Program-made: the position numbers and the translations under genes
The notes under the pieces: generated by a model
The model's database searches: none
What the model saw: the letters and a program-made list of their open reading frames with translations, nothing else
What the model was told of the DNA's origin: nothing
Part shown: positions 23,501 through 31,621 of the stretch, piece after piece
How the letters are laid out: every line of letters begins with the position of its first letter
Numbering within the stretch: position 1 is the first letter of the stretch
Source of the DNA: Gigaspora margarita
Taxonomy: Eukaryota > Glomeromycota > Glomeromycetes > Diversisporales > Gigasporaceae
Length of the DNA: 64,000 nt
Reading direction: 5' to 3'
Assembly: GCA_009809945.1 (NCBI GenBank)
Contig: WTPW01001108.1
Span: forward strand, 107,156 to 171,155

Positions 23501-26500
23501 TTATTTTGATTTAAATTTTTAAAAAAAGTTACTAAAAAAAATTTGCTTGATTTCTATTAACGGCAGCCCATATAAATAAACATATAACTCAATAAAATAT
23601 TATAATAGAGAGTTATAATAAACAAATAATTCCAGTAAATAACTTTATACGTACAAACTAACAATTTAGCATTTATAAGTTCAGAAATAAATATGTATTA
23701 TTAGAAAATCAAAATTTCAAACTGTATATGAAACTTTTAGAACTCTATATTTACGGGCTAGCAATTTAATAAAGAGACGTATAAGTGTATATATGGAAAT
23801 ATAACCAATAGAAACAATAGAAATAATGTAATAGAGAATTAGAATTATAATAAACTAATAAACCCAGTAAACAAGTTTATACATACTTACTACAATTTAC
23901 ATTTAAAAAGTGCAAAAATAAATATGTATTATCGAAAAGCAAAATCTAAAAATCGTGCATGATAAATTATAGTTATTGTATGGGTTGTAGTAAATAACCC
24001 AGTTACACACGGGTTCATATTCCATGCTGAAGGCACAGGATTTAAATATGAACCCGTGTGTGTAATGGGTTATTCCACATACCCATATAATAACTATCTT
24101 ATTGCACGGTGTCTGAAGTAACAATCCTGTGCCAATAAGTAAATGAAAAAAGCATGGGTTGTCACATAAGACCCGTACAATAAATATAGAAATTTACTTA
24201 CGGTCTGTAATTTATGTAATAGAAAAATTATCAAACGTGTAAAGGTCAATTTGAAATTATAATTTGAGATTAATTCAATAGAATTACTTACTGCCTAGTA
24301 ATTTACGTAATAGAAAATTATGAAATGTGTAAAGGTCATATGAAAATTATAATTTGAGATTAATGAAAGAGAATTATAATTAGGTTGTAAAAGAAATTTT
24401 CAACAGAAAAATATATGTAATAAGATAAAAAATTCAATTAGAGAGTCAAGACTGATAAAGGCCAATTAAGGAAAGCAAGCGATACTTTTTTAAAAAAATG
24501 AAGCTTATACATACGGTCTAATAACTAAATGTATCATAAATATATAACGATAAATCAAAATAATAAACAAAATAATATTTATACTTACGGACTAATAAAT
24601 CAACAAAATAATTTATGAAAATGTATAATATTAGGTTTTAAAACTGATTAGTAAACACTGTTTTAAGATCGTAAATAAAAACTTTTAGAAAATAAACAAT
24701 GAAGCTTATACACACCAACTGTCAAATAAATATTATCATTATTAGATTTTTAATAAAGTGATTTACATAACCGCCTGATTTGAAAATTAGTGGGACACAT
24801 GATGAATTTTGTGATGATCGTCAGCAAATTTTGGTAATTATTTTTCATTAATAAAAGTATAGTTTTTGATAATAAAATTTTCGGCTGGTACAAAACATAC
24901 CGCAATAATATATCGGCCGAAAATATATTATCAAAAAACAGTTTTACTAAATCACACCACTGGCGTTCAACGCCAGTATCGTAAATTAGATATCTACCCC
25001 AGTATCGCCATCAAAAATTCACCCCCACGTGATCAGTACCAAAATTCTTTCAAGTTCGTTTATGTTAGGTTAGGACTAGGGTGAGTGCTCAGTTAGGGTT
25101 TGCATTAGGTTGTTATATAGTAAAATCGCTCAAGAAAAACTTTTTTTTAGTTAAAAAAAGTGGTTTCTTATGCAAACTTTTGAGAAATAAGCTTTTTTTG
25201 ACAAAAGAAACGTTTTGAGACGTTTGTTTTGAATTTTCCTGATCATGTTACGTTATACCAAATTATGATCTTTTATTGGCCAATAATCACGTGGGGTGAG
25301 GTAGATTGTTAATTTTATATAGTCACATAATTTTCCGACCTACTTTCCGATGATGTTCTGATCTAATTTTCGACACTGGCGTTGAACGCCAGTGGTGTGC
25401 TTTAGTAAAACCGATTGACAAATAATTCTCAAAATTTGGATGATCATCACAAAATTCATCACGTGTCCCACTAATTTTTGAATCAGCTGTAAAACTAGTG
25501 TTCCGCACGGATCAGATCAGACGGATATTTTTAAAGAACTGAATCCGATCCGAAATTTCAAATCGGGTCCAAGTATAGATTCGAATCAGTGTTTAAAATA
25601 TACGGATCTGGATCTTGACTGGATCCGAAGAACTCTTTACATATGAAGGATCGGATCTTTTCAGGTCTTTTCGGGTCTTTATATGGATCTGAATCCGACA
25701 GACTGAATCCGGATCCTTGATTTTGGGATCCGACGAGTATGGATCTGGATCAGATCCAGATCTCGGATCGGGTCTGCGGAACACTATGTAAAACCACAAA
25801 GTGAATATTTTTGAATACATAAGATTTATACATACGGCCTAATAAGTTAATAAATATTATCGGTATTAGATTAAAAAGTTAATTAACGAAATGTAATTTA
25901 TAATAAAGTGATTTAATGATTCAATAAAAAAATGTGTTTAAAACCATAAAATGAATATTTTTGAATACATAAGATTCATACATACAGCCTAATAAGTTAA
26001 TAAATATTATCGGTATTAGATTGAAAAGTTAATTAGCGAAATGTAATTTATAATAAAGTGATTTACATACCGCCTAATGATTCAATAAAAAAATGTGTTT
26101 ATTAAATCATAAATAATAATTTTAGAAAATAAAATTTATTAATATAGAAATAAATTTACACTTACGGCCTAATAATCCAACAGAAGAAACAAGAAATAAT
26201 TAATATTATATTATGTAAATATAAAAAAAAACAAAATAATAATAATTTAAAAAGTTTTGATACATACGCTCTAATTATCTGATAAAGAAATATATTATTG
26301 AGTTACAATTTAAAGATATAAATAACCCAGCAGAAAATACACATGGATTAACAATTTAAGTAAAGGTAATGCATACGTAGTAGGAGCAGGAGGAGGACTA
26401 ATTGTCCGGTTAAAAAGTAGATATTAAATCATAAATAATAATTTTAGAAAATGAAATTTATCAATATAGAAATAAAATTCACACTTACGGCCTAATAATC

Positions 26501-26692
26501 CAACAGAAGAAACAAGAACATTTATATTAGGTATAAAAGAAATATTCGAAAACTTGTTCAAAAAATTTCAATACAGCCATACTGTCGTTTTTCCAACTTA
26601 TGCTTTACTGGAATAATAGGTAAGGTGGTGGACAGGTAAACATTTGTAATAACAACAATCAAAATAATAAAGAACTTATGAGATAATTTCAT
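11529..26692 (-). CDS. Secreted protein gene built from about 89 microexons, mostly 3 nt
   Basis: Seen: from 26692 down to 11529 the minus strand repeats YTATTAG, a short variable insert, then GTAAGTATA or GTATGTATA, about every 80-115 bases. About 79 inserts are exactly 3 nt. The others are 6, 9, 9, 15, 21, 24 and 24 nt, plus a 6-nt one at 12153. All introns are phase 2. Joined in that phase with exon 1 they give about 162 codons and one terminal TAA, while phase 0 contains about 15 stops. Product: signal peptide, Lys-Arg site at residues 35-36, a Pro-rich stretch (about 37-58), a polar charged middle, and a C-terminus with LFVGGCFG. Mature Cys are near residues 52, 108 and 154. No known family recognised. 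Inference: secreted and Kex2-processed, perhaps an effector. Alternative: a satellite that mimics splice sites, made unlikely by the open frame and the paralogue at 58723-64000. Confidence 0.86.
11620..11866. mobile_element. Intronic MITE with TTATAATTTATTGCAC ends
   Basis: Perfect 16-bp ends at 11620 and 11866. Carries the core with CTTAACTCTAACTCTAAT. Also in the paralogue at about 58796-59035, so it is older than the duplication. Confidence 0.75.
12460..12646. mobile_element. Tc1/mariner-type MITE with exact empty site
   Basis: Ends CAGTCAACACCCC and GGGGGGTTGACTG with TA at 12458-12459 and 12647-12648. Removing the element plus one TA leaves the sequence seen at about 59628 in copy B. 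It lies in the intron between exons 13449 and 12442. Confidence 0.9.
14145..14296. mobile_element. Intronic MITE with GTGCAC ends
   Basis: TTTTTTGTGCACCCTGTATA at the left and the complement of a TTTTATGCACCTGCATAG-like end at the right. Shared with copy B (about 61994-62148). Confidence 0.6.
14364..14517. mobile_element. Short MITE private to copy A intron
   Basis: GGGGCATGCCATTTATTATG and GACATAATAAATGGCATGCC. The empty site in copy B is near 62208 (TTTTTGTAAACAAATC). The flanking repeat may be TAA/AAA. Confidence 0.75.
15001..15259. mobile_element. Intronic MITE, ACTAGTAATGATC type
   Basis: Inverted ends TACTATTTATCACTAGTAAT and the complement of GCTATTTATCACCAGTGG. The core has GGTTAGGGTAAG and the GACAAAATTTAAAGATAC block. 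Orthologue at 62709-62955. Confidence 0.72.
15625..15874. mobile_element. Intronic MITE, sister of 15001-15259
   Basis: Ends ACTTATTGCCAGTGTTGA and TCTACTGGCAATAAATAT. Same core as the element at 15001. Orthologue at about 63313-63566. Confidence 0.72.
16120..16446. mobile_element. Intronic MITE of the TTAGAGTTAGAG core group
   Basis: Weak inverted ends (TATTGCATGTGCAGTATTG). Strong core: GGTTAGAGTTAGAGTAA, TTTTGCAAAGAATTTTTTTG, TTTTTGACAAAATGA and ACACCTGATTTTG. The partner begins in copy B at about 63800 and is cut by the window. Confidence 0.6.
17165..17491. repeat. Intronic foldback
   Basis: Arms ATTCACATAAGAAGAATAG and CATTCTTATGTGCATTGTG (complement), with inner palindrome near 17330. 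Lies between exons 17518 and 17097. Confidence 0.65.
17543..17858. mobile_element. Intronic MITE, GCAATATATTGC type
   Basis: Ends AATTTATCGCCATAGCAATA and the complement of AATTTTTCGCCTATGCAATA. Lies between exons 17942 and 17518. Confidence 0.72.
18030..20776 (-). other. Microexons 35-62, all 3 nt
   Basis: Lowest plus coordinate and minus-strand bases: 20774 GTC; 20664 GTC; 20566 TAT; 20415 CGA; 20306 AAA; 20226 TAT; 20120 AGA; 20013 ACG; 19933 GCA; 19845 ACA; 19755 TGC; 19645 TGA; 19558 ACT; 19478 TAC; 19373 TGC; 19277 ACT; 19175 ACC; 19070 TGA; 18981 AGG; 18895 GCA; 18806 ACG; 18724 TAT; 18433 TCT; 18356 AGA; 18283 TGA; 18203 TGA; 18114 ATT; 18030 TTA. Two donors are non-canonical (GAAGTAT after 19478, ATAAGTAT after 19277). 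The 18436-18723 intron is unusually long and could hide another triplet exon. Encodes about residues 77-104, rich in Glu, Gln, Ile and Leu. Confidence 0.82.
21652..21838. mobile_element. Tc1/mariner-type MITE in a microexon intron
   Basis: Ends CAGTTGAACCTCCC and GGGAGGTTCAACTG, TA on both sides. The neighbouring intron at about 21246 (AATCATATATAATATTTTTAG) shows the empty form. 187 bp. Confidence 0.88.
22682..23135. mobile_element. MITE with CRGTTTTAC ends, copy 1
   Basis: Inverted ends of about 55 bp: CGGTTTTACCAAAGCACACC and the complement of CAGTTTTACTAAATCACACC, followed by ACTGGCGTTCAA. TA flanks. The core contains CCCTAACCCTAACC. Inverted relative to 24939-25413. Confidence 0.88.
23320..23570. 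mobile_element. 251-bp foldback MITE, GGGCTGCC ends
   Basis: TGGGCTGCCGTCAATAGAAA and its near-complement at the right, TA/ATAT flanks. The empty form is at 22515 (GAGCATATAAATAAA). Same length as, and shares GTCAATAGAAA with, 60709-60959. Confidence 0.85.
23954..24109. repeat. Hairpin-forming intronic element
   Basis: Arms CGTGCATGATAAATTATAG to CACACGGGTTCATATT, and the complement from 24043 to 24109, fold as one hairpin. A second small inverted pair (GGCACAGGATT, AATCCTGTGCC) links 24033 with 24132. The open frame 23903-24124 lies inside and is a shadow. Confidence 0.65.
24775..25487. mobile_element. Inverted-repeat element hosting a nested MITE
   Basis: Ends CTGATTTGAAAATTAGTGGG and the complement of GCTGATTCAAAAATTAGTGG, then a shared GATGAATTTTGTGATGATC. 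Interrupted by 24939-25413. Its left end supplies the CAG acceptor next to microexon 24772-24774. Confidence 0.72.
24939..25413. mobile_element. MITE with CRGTTTTAC ends, copy 2 (nested)
   Basis: Same family as 22682-23135, opposite orientation, 475 bp, inside 24775-25487. The open frames 24866-25084 and 25323-25508 cross it and are shadows. Confidence 0.85.
25496..25786. mobile_element. hAT-like MITE, interior of GGATC oligomers
   Basis: Ends TAGTGTTCCGCACGG and the complement of TAGTGTTCCGCAGAC. Perfect 8-bp target duplication TGTAAAAC at 25488-25495 and 25787-25794. The interior is mostly GGATCTGGATC-like oligomers. The frame 25593-25820 (Ser-Asp-Pro repeats) is a by-product. Confidence 0.88.
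26583..26692 (-). other. Exon 1: signal peptide and Lys-Arg site
   Basis: Translation from the ATG at 26692 begins MKLSHKFFIILIVVITNVYL, a basic N-region followed by a hydrophobic core, then STTLPIIP and KHKLEKR. Leu-Glu-Lys-Arg resembles the Kex2 sites of fungal secreted precursors. Coding runs 110 nt and ends in two bases (CA) before GTATGG. The next exon supplies G, giving Gln, so the phase fits the whole downstream chain. An earlier possible donor (GTAAAG after CCA, near 26607) would leave phase 0 and break the chain. Intron 1 is 91 nt and ends in GGATTATTAG. Confidence 0.85.
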
Positions 26693-26735
26693 TGCGACTA
26701 AATTTAAATTTCAATGTACTAAACTGAATAATTTG

Positions 26736-26745
26736 TATTTAAATA
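26736..26745 (-). promoter_or_regulatory. Candidate TATA-like box of the microexon gene
   Basis: Minus strand TATTTAAATA lies about 45-55 bases upstream of the ATG at 26692. The space upstream is limited because a MITE begins at about 26831, so any core promoter should lie in 26693-26830. Such motifs are common in A+T-rich DNA. Confidence 0.3.
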
Positions 26746-26869
26746 GAAAATTTGTAGTATTAAACAATTAAGAAAATTTTAGTCGATTACAAGTAATAAA
26801 TTATGAAAGGTTATTAGTTGTAGTTATAGTTGGTGGGAGAATTAATTTACAAATTAATACAGTTACGGC

Positions 26870-28452
26870 TAAGGTTCCTACAAACCCAGATCAAATCAAA
26901 CTTTAGGCCAAGTTTGAGTTTGATTTGATTTCAAATCAAACCCAAACTCAAACTGGCATTAAAAAAAATGTTTGAGTTTGATTTGAAGCAAACTTTTTAA
27001 TTAAATTTGAGTTTGATTTGGGTTTGAGTTTGAAGTTTGCAAACTAGTTTGAGTTTGAATACTGTATATTGCTAAAAATAAGATACCTCTAAAAATAAAC
27101 TACCCTCTCTCTTTTGGTCAAGAAATACAAAAACGTCTTTGATCCAAAAATAAGCTAACACGATCGATGAAAGTTCCTATATAGTAAAGTCCAAATTTTA
27201 CTAAGCAAATCGATTAAAATCGCTTAAGTAAACTTATTCAGCAGATCAAAATACGTATACCCTAAAATTTACAACGAAATTGAAGAAATTTTTATTAATT
27301 GTAATTTAATATTTAACTTCAACGAAGAGATTAAAATTTTAATAACAAAATATATTCGTTGAACGTAAAAATTAAAAGTCAAATAATAAAAAGTATTCAT
27401 ATTTTGATGAAACTTTCAAGATAGATGTAGTTTGGTCTTCCAAATAAGTTTACTTAAGCGCAAATAATGGATCTATATAGTAGAATTTAGACTTAACTAT
27501 GTAACTACTAGTGGCGATTGACCAAAAATCGATTTTATCCAAAAATAAGCAACCCCAGATTTTTTGCATCCAAAATTGTCCAAAAAAGGTTGCTTATTTT
27601 CAGAAGCATACATAATATAAATACTGTATATTGTCAAAAAATAAGCCACTTCCAAAAATAAACTACCCTTCTATTTGTCAAAAAACTCAAAAATATCTTT
27701 GACACGAAAATAAGCTACCCATGATCGATGAAAGCTGCTATATAGTAAAGTCCAAACTTTACTAAGTAAATTGATAAAGTCGCTTAAGTAAACTTATTTA
27801 GAAGATCAAAATACGTATTCTCTGAAATTTACAACAAAATTGGAGAACTTTTTATTAATTTGTTTTTAATTTTTACGTTCAACGAAAAGATTAAAATTTT
27901 ATTAACAAAATATATTTATTGAACGTAAAAATTAAAAGTCAAATAATAAAAAGTACTCATATTTTGATGAAACTTTCAGCATATGTGTAGTTGAGTCTTC
28001 CAAACAAGTCTACTTAAGCGCTAATAATTAATTTACATAGTAAAATTTAGACTTTACTATGTAACAACTATTGGCGACTAACCAAAAATTGATTATATCT
28101 GAAAATATTCCAGATTTTTAGTGTCCAAAATCGTCCAGAAAGGTAGCTTATTTTCGGAAACATATGGTATATTTTTATATTTTAAACAAGCTTACTTAAA
28201 TATAAAGTAAGAATTAAGAAACTTGTTTAAAATTTAAAAATATATTTATATTATTCAAACTCAAACTAGTTTGCAAACTTCAAATCAAACTCAAATCAAA
28301 CTTTGAATGAAATTTGGGTTTGGTTTGAGTTTGATTATTTTTTATTTGAGTTTGGTTTGATTTCAAACTTTATAAAATTTATAGTTTGAGTTTGGTTTAA
28401 TTTGGGGTTTGATCAAACTCAAATCAAAGCCGGATCAAACTTTGGAACCCTA
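26870..28452. mobile_element. hAT-like element of TTTGAGTTTGA oligomers, nested
   Basis: Ends TAAGGTTCC and GGAACCCTA with a perfect 8-bp target duplication GTTACGGC (26862-26869, 28453-28460). Arms are TTTGAGTTTGATTT-type oligomers. The middle is occupied by two foldback copies. Confidence 0.88.
27061..28168. repeat. Two tandem foldbacks, AAAATAAGCTACC ends
   Basis: Units at about 27061-27612 and 27623-28168, each an almost complete palindrome starting CTGTATATTGNCAAAAATAA and centred on an AACGTAAAAATTAAAA motif. Further copies at 40429-40963 (same ends) and 48806-49126 (partial). Confidence 0.8.
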
Positions 28453-29012
28453 GTTACGGCATTACCGTAAAGCCGTAAAGCCGTAATGCCGTAATGCCGA
28501 GCTAATTGATCAGAAATGACATCATTGGATCAGAAATGATATTATTGTTAACAGCATTCATGGCTTATGTAAGATGATACATGCCTACATACATACTTAT
28601 GTGTTTTAAAATTTATTATAAATATTGTATTCTACTGCAGAATACACTTTAAATGACTTATATGCTTACCGATTAATTAATGTAAATGAAATGCTTGTAT
28701 GGCAAATAACGACATATTCATCAGTTTCTGGTTTGGAGTGACTGGTGTCACGTGGTTACTTAATTATAACATTATTATATTATACTGTAGTTACGGTATC
28801 GTATTATTACAATATTGAGTTGTTGCGCATTACGGCATTAAGGCATTACGGAATTGTGGCATTGCGGCATTACGACATTACGGCATTATGGCATTAGGAT
28901 ATTTCGCATTACGGCATTACATATAATTTTTACGGCAATTAGATGCCGTGCCGTAATTAATTCTACCACTGTAAAATGCCATAATTGCCGTAATTCAGTA
29001 ATTCTACCACCA

Positions 29013-29626
29013 AATATAGTTGTAGTGGATCGATCTGTCCTAGTCAATCTCGAGCAATCTGAAAATGTATTGCTAGATGATCATGTGATAGTCTGAAAAT
29101 GATTAGATCTAGTTTGAGGGCATAAAATTAGGGATAGAAAATGGTTAAATCACGATAATACAAAACATGTTTGTTTGGTTTAAAAATGTTGTTAAATGTT
29201 TTAATACACTTTGACATAAACATATAAATAAATATTTATTTATTTATTTAACTGATTTCCTTAGATATAAATTAATTCGATAGTTTTAAAAATGCTACCA
29301 CGCTAAATTAACCAACCGGAATCAGTATTTTAGTTTTAACCAAATTCTAATCTCAGCACCAATGTTTTAAAATGTTTTTTATAAATTCACACTAGAAAAT
29401 GCTATTATGATGACATATGAAATGATCATTTAATGCCGATTATATGAAATCTCCGATCTTTCATACATGATCATTGTATGATTGGGATAAACATTTTTCT
29501 CGCTCGGATTTCATATAAAACACTCTCTTTATAAGAGATTATGAAGATACATAATGGGAGTAGTGCTCTCACTCCATCACTTTCTCTTCTATTACATACT
29601 CATAACAACTATATGTATACTGTGCT
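29013..29626. other. Unassigned DNA with no repeat structure recognised
   Basis: More even base composition than neighbours. No convincing reading frame or element end. Carries the left copy of the TACTGTGCT duplication at its end. Confidence 0.5.
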
Positions 29627-30385
29627 GCAAAACTTACGTTTTTGGGACTCCTGCACTTACTTTCAAAATTTATACTTTTTTGATACTATCATCACGTGAT
29701 GATCGACACAACAAATAGCGATTTGACGTAACATTATACAATCTTGAAAATTCAAGACAAGCATTCATTTTCAAAAATCCGTACAAGAAACCAACTTTAT
29801 GAGATTTTTTTTAAAAAATCTAACCTTAAATAAGCTAATTTCAAAATTACGCTAAAAGTTTTTTAAAAAGCGTGGATCTTAATTATATACTGTATTTAAA
29901 ACATTTATTACATGGATAGAGTTTTTCTAAAAATTTTATTTACCTTTTTAAAAAACGTTACATAAATATAGATTTTTCTTTTTTCAAGAAAACTCATCAT
30001 ATAAATATCGTTTTAAAAAATAAATATAATCTTTGTTAAAAACCTGCGCAACCAGGCCGTAACTAAAAAGTTTAAAATAAAGATATTATATAGCGTACTA
30101 AACTTTTTAAAAACACTAAATTTTATTTGTGGGCCATGCAATCAAGTTATTTATTAAACCTATGTGGACTGTTCTTTATAGAAAAGTTATAATATTTATT
30201 ATATGTCATCTTTTTAATAGTTTATTGTTATAGGGTCAGGTTTGTAATTAGAGTTAAAGTTAGTGAAGCTTGCTGGTAATGGTCATCTGCACGTGATATC
30301 AGTATCACAAAAGTATATAAATTTTGGGGTGCATCTAGGAGTATCAAAAAAGTAAGTGCAGGAGTCTCAAAAACGTAAGTTTTGC
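29627..30385. mobile_element. Mutator-like MITE with 9-bp target duplication
   Basis: Ends GCAAAACTTACGTTTTTGG and complement. Perfect 9-bp duplication TACTGTGCT at 29618-29626 and 30386-30394. 759 bp. The interior has GATCACGTGATG-like inverted blocks and an AGAGTTAAAGTTAG core. Confidence 0.82.
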
Positions 30386-30621
30386 TACTGTGCTCATAAC
30401 AACTCTATGTACACGTGAATATATCACGTGAAGAAGCTTGGGGAAGGTAGTAGCTATCCGGAAAGTCTACGGACATAGCTGTGGTAACTCTCCCACAAAA
30501 AATTTTACCCCTCCCGTGACTTTTATCCAATGCAACCCTTAGGGTTAGGGTGAGATTAGGGTGAAGTCACGTTAGAGGGTAAACTCATTTATTAATTTTT
30601 TTGTGGGAAATCTATGGGTGT

Positions 30622-31621
30622 TCTATGGACACGTACAGATCACGTGATATTCCATCTTATGGACACGTCCAAAATAATAATTTTTGATTTAAAAAGCAAT
30701 CCGGTAAGGTTTTTATACTAAGTCCCTCTTTAATCATTCTAATAAAGCTTATTCTTCTGGTCTTTCCAGTTCAAATAGTGGTGATATTATTAAAATTTGC
30801 TCTAGAACTGGAGATGTGACCTTTTGAAATGGAGCAACATTCTAAAGATTAAATAAAAATGTTGCATAAACTTCATGAGGTTATATATCTAATTCTATTG
30901 TGCTGATTTTTAATAACATTACCATTATTGAAACCAGAAACACCAGGAGAACAAGTTTTGTTAGGACGACAAAGGTGATTAACCCATTATAGAAGCTCAG
31001 TTGAACACTTAAATTTTAAAAAAGAAAAAAAATAAGTAAAAGATGGCCCAGAAGACTTCAAACTAAGTAAACTCTTTTATCACTTGAAGTAAACTTGTTT
31101 ATCTTATTTTTCTAGTTCAAATGGCAGTGATAATATTAAAATTAGTTCATATAACTGGAGATATAGTCTTCTGAAGTAGTGTTGTTAGTCAAAATAATTT
31201 AGGCATTTAGGCATTTAGACAAATTGAATTTAGGCAATTTTGGCTTTGTTATTTTTTTAAAAATTACTATTAAAAAATTATTTAGATATTTAGACATTTA
31301 GACAATTTAATTTAGACAGATTTTGACATTAGCAAAAATAAATTTGACTAACAACATTATTCTGAAGTTTTTGCGCCATTTTTATATAATATTTAGAATG
31401 TTGCCCAATTTTGAAAGGTCATATCTTCAGTTCTACTAGATAGATTTCAATAATATTCTACCATTAGAACTGGAAAGACCGGGAGAATAAGGTTTATTAG
31501 AATGATTAAGGAGGTTAACTTAGTACAAAAGTCTTGCTAAATCACTTTTTAAATCAAAAAATTATTATTTTGGTACGTGTCTGTAAAATAAAATATCATA
31601 TGATCTGTATGTGTCCTTAGA
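30622..31621. repeat. Foldback element, TCTATGGACACG ends
   Basis: Arms start TCTATGGACACGTACAGATC and end at its diverged complement. Inner arms with TTCTGGTCTTTCCAGTTC fold on 31456-31490. Contains 31177-31359. Confidence 0.72.
31177..31359. mobile_element. hAT-like MITE of TTTAGGCA oligomers, nested
   Basis: Ends TAGTGTTGTTAGTC and GACTAACAACATTA. Perfect 8-bp duplication TTCTGAAG (31169-31176, 31360-31367). The interior is TTTAGGCATTTAGACA-type repeats. 183 bp. Confidence 0.85.

Larger units (their letters stand above)
20873..23889 (-). other. Microexons 15-34, all 3 nt
   Basis: Lowest plus coordinate and minus-strand bases: 23887 TAA; 23755 CCC; 23655 TTT; 23293 AGC; 23186 GGA; 22612 GAT; 22503 TGA; 22395 GTC; 22309 TGG; 22201 GCC; 22002 GTC; 21867 TCG; 21593 AGC; 21479 CAT; 21387 TAA; 21282 TCG; 21197 TCG; 21082 ATA; 20981 TTA; 20873 TGA. 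Each base triple is the third base of one codon plus the first two of the next, so TAA and TGA here are not stops. Acceptors are mostly ATTACTAG or TTATTAG; 21479 uses AAG. Encodes about residues 57-76, including an Arg-Arg-Tyr-Tyr-Glu run. Confidence 0.84.
24202..26491 (-). other. Microexons 2-14, Pro-rich part
   Basis: Exons as minus-strand bases, with the lowest plus-strand coordinate: 26489 GCC; 26377-26397 (21 nt, begins TCCTCC, ends ACTAC); 26268 AGC; 26166 GCC; 26071 GCG; 25986 GCT; 25836 GCC; 24772 GCG; 24716 TTG; 24589 TCC; 24515 ACC; 24292 GCA; 24202 ACC. They encode about residues 37-56, half of them Pro, with one Cys. The bases are far richer in G+C than the introns. Introns here hold a hAT-like MITE (25496-25786) and a nested inverted-repeat element (24775-25487). 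The intron between 24772 and 24716 is only 53 nt. Confidence 0.83.
26831..29012. mobile_element. hAT-like MITE of GCCGTAAT oligomers, split by 26870-28452
   Basis: Ends TGGTGGGAGAATTAATT and the complement of TGGTGGTAGAATTACTG. Flanks GTTATAGT and AATATAGT agree at 6 of 8. The interior is ATTACGGC/GCCGTAAT repeats. The frame 28854-29096 is a shadow of these. Confidence 0.75.

Noticed and set aside
25593-25820. A frame rich in Ser-Asp-Pro
   Set aside because: It is the translation of GGATC oligomers inside a hAT-like MITE.
11880-26500. A CRISPR-like or satellite array, because near-identical words recur about every 100 bases
   Set aside because: Only the short splice-like words are conserved; the bodies differ in length and sequence, and the variable part is three bases. 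The open reading frame and signal peptide fit a gene instead.
28854-29096. An 80-codon frame
   Set aside because: It reads through GCATTACG-type oligomers of a MITE.
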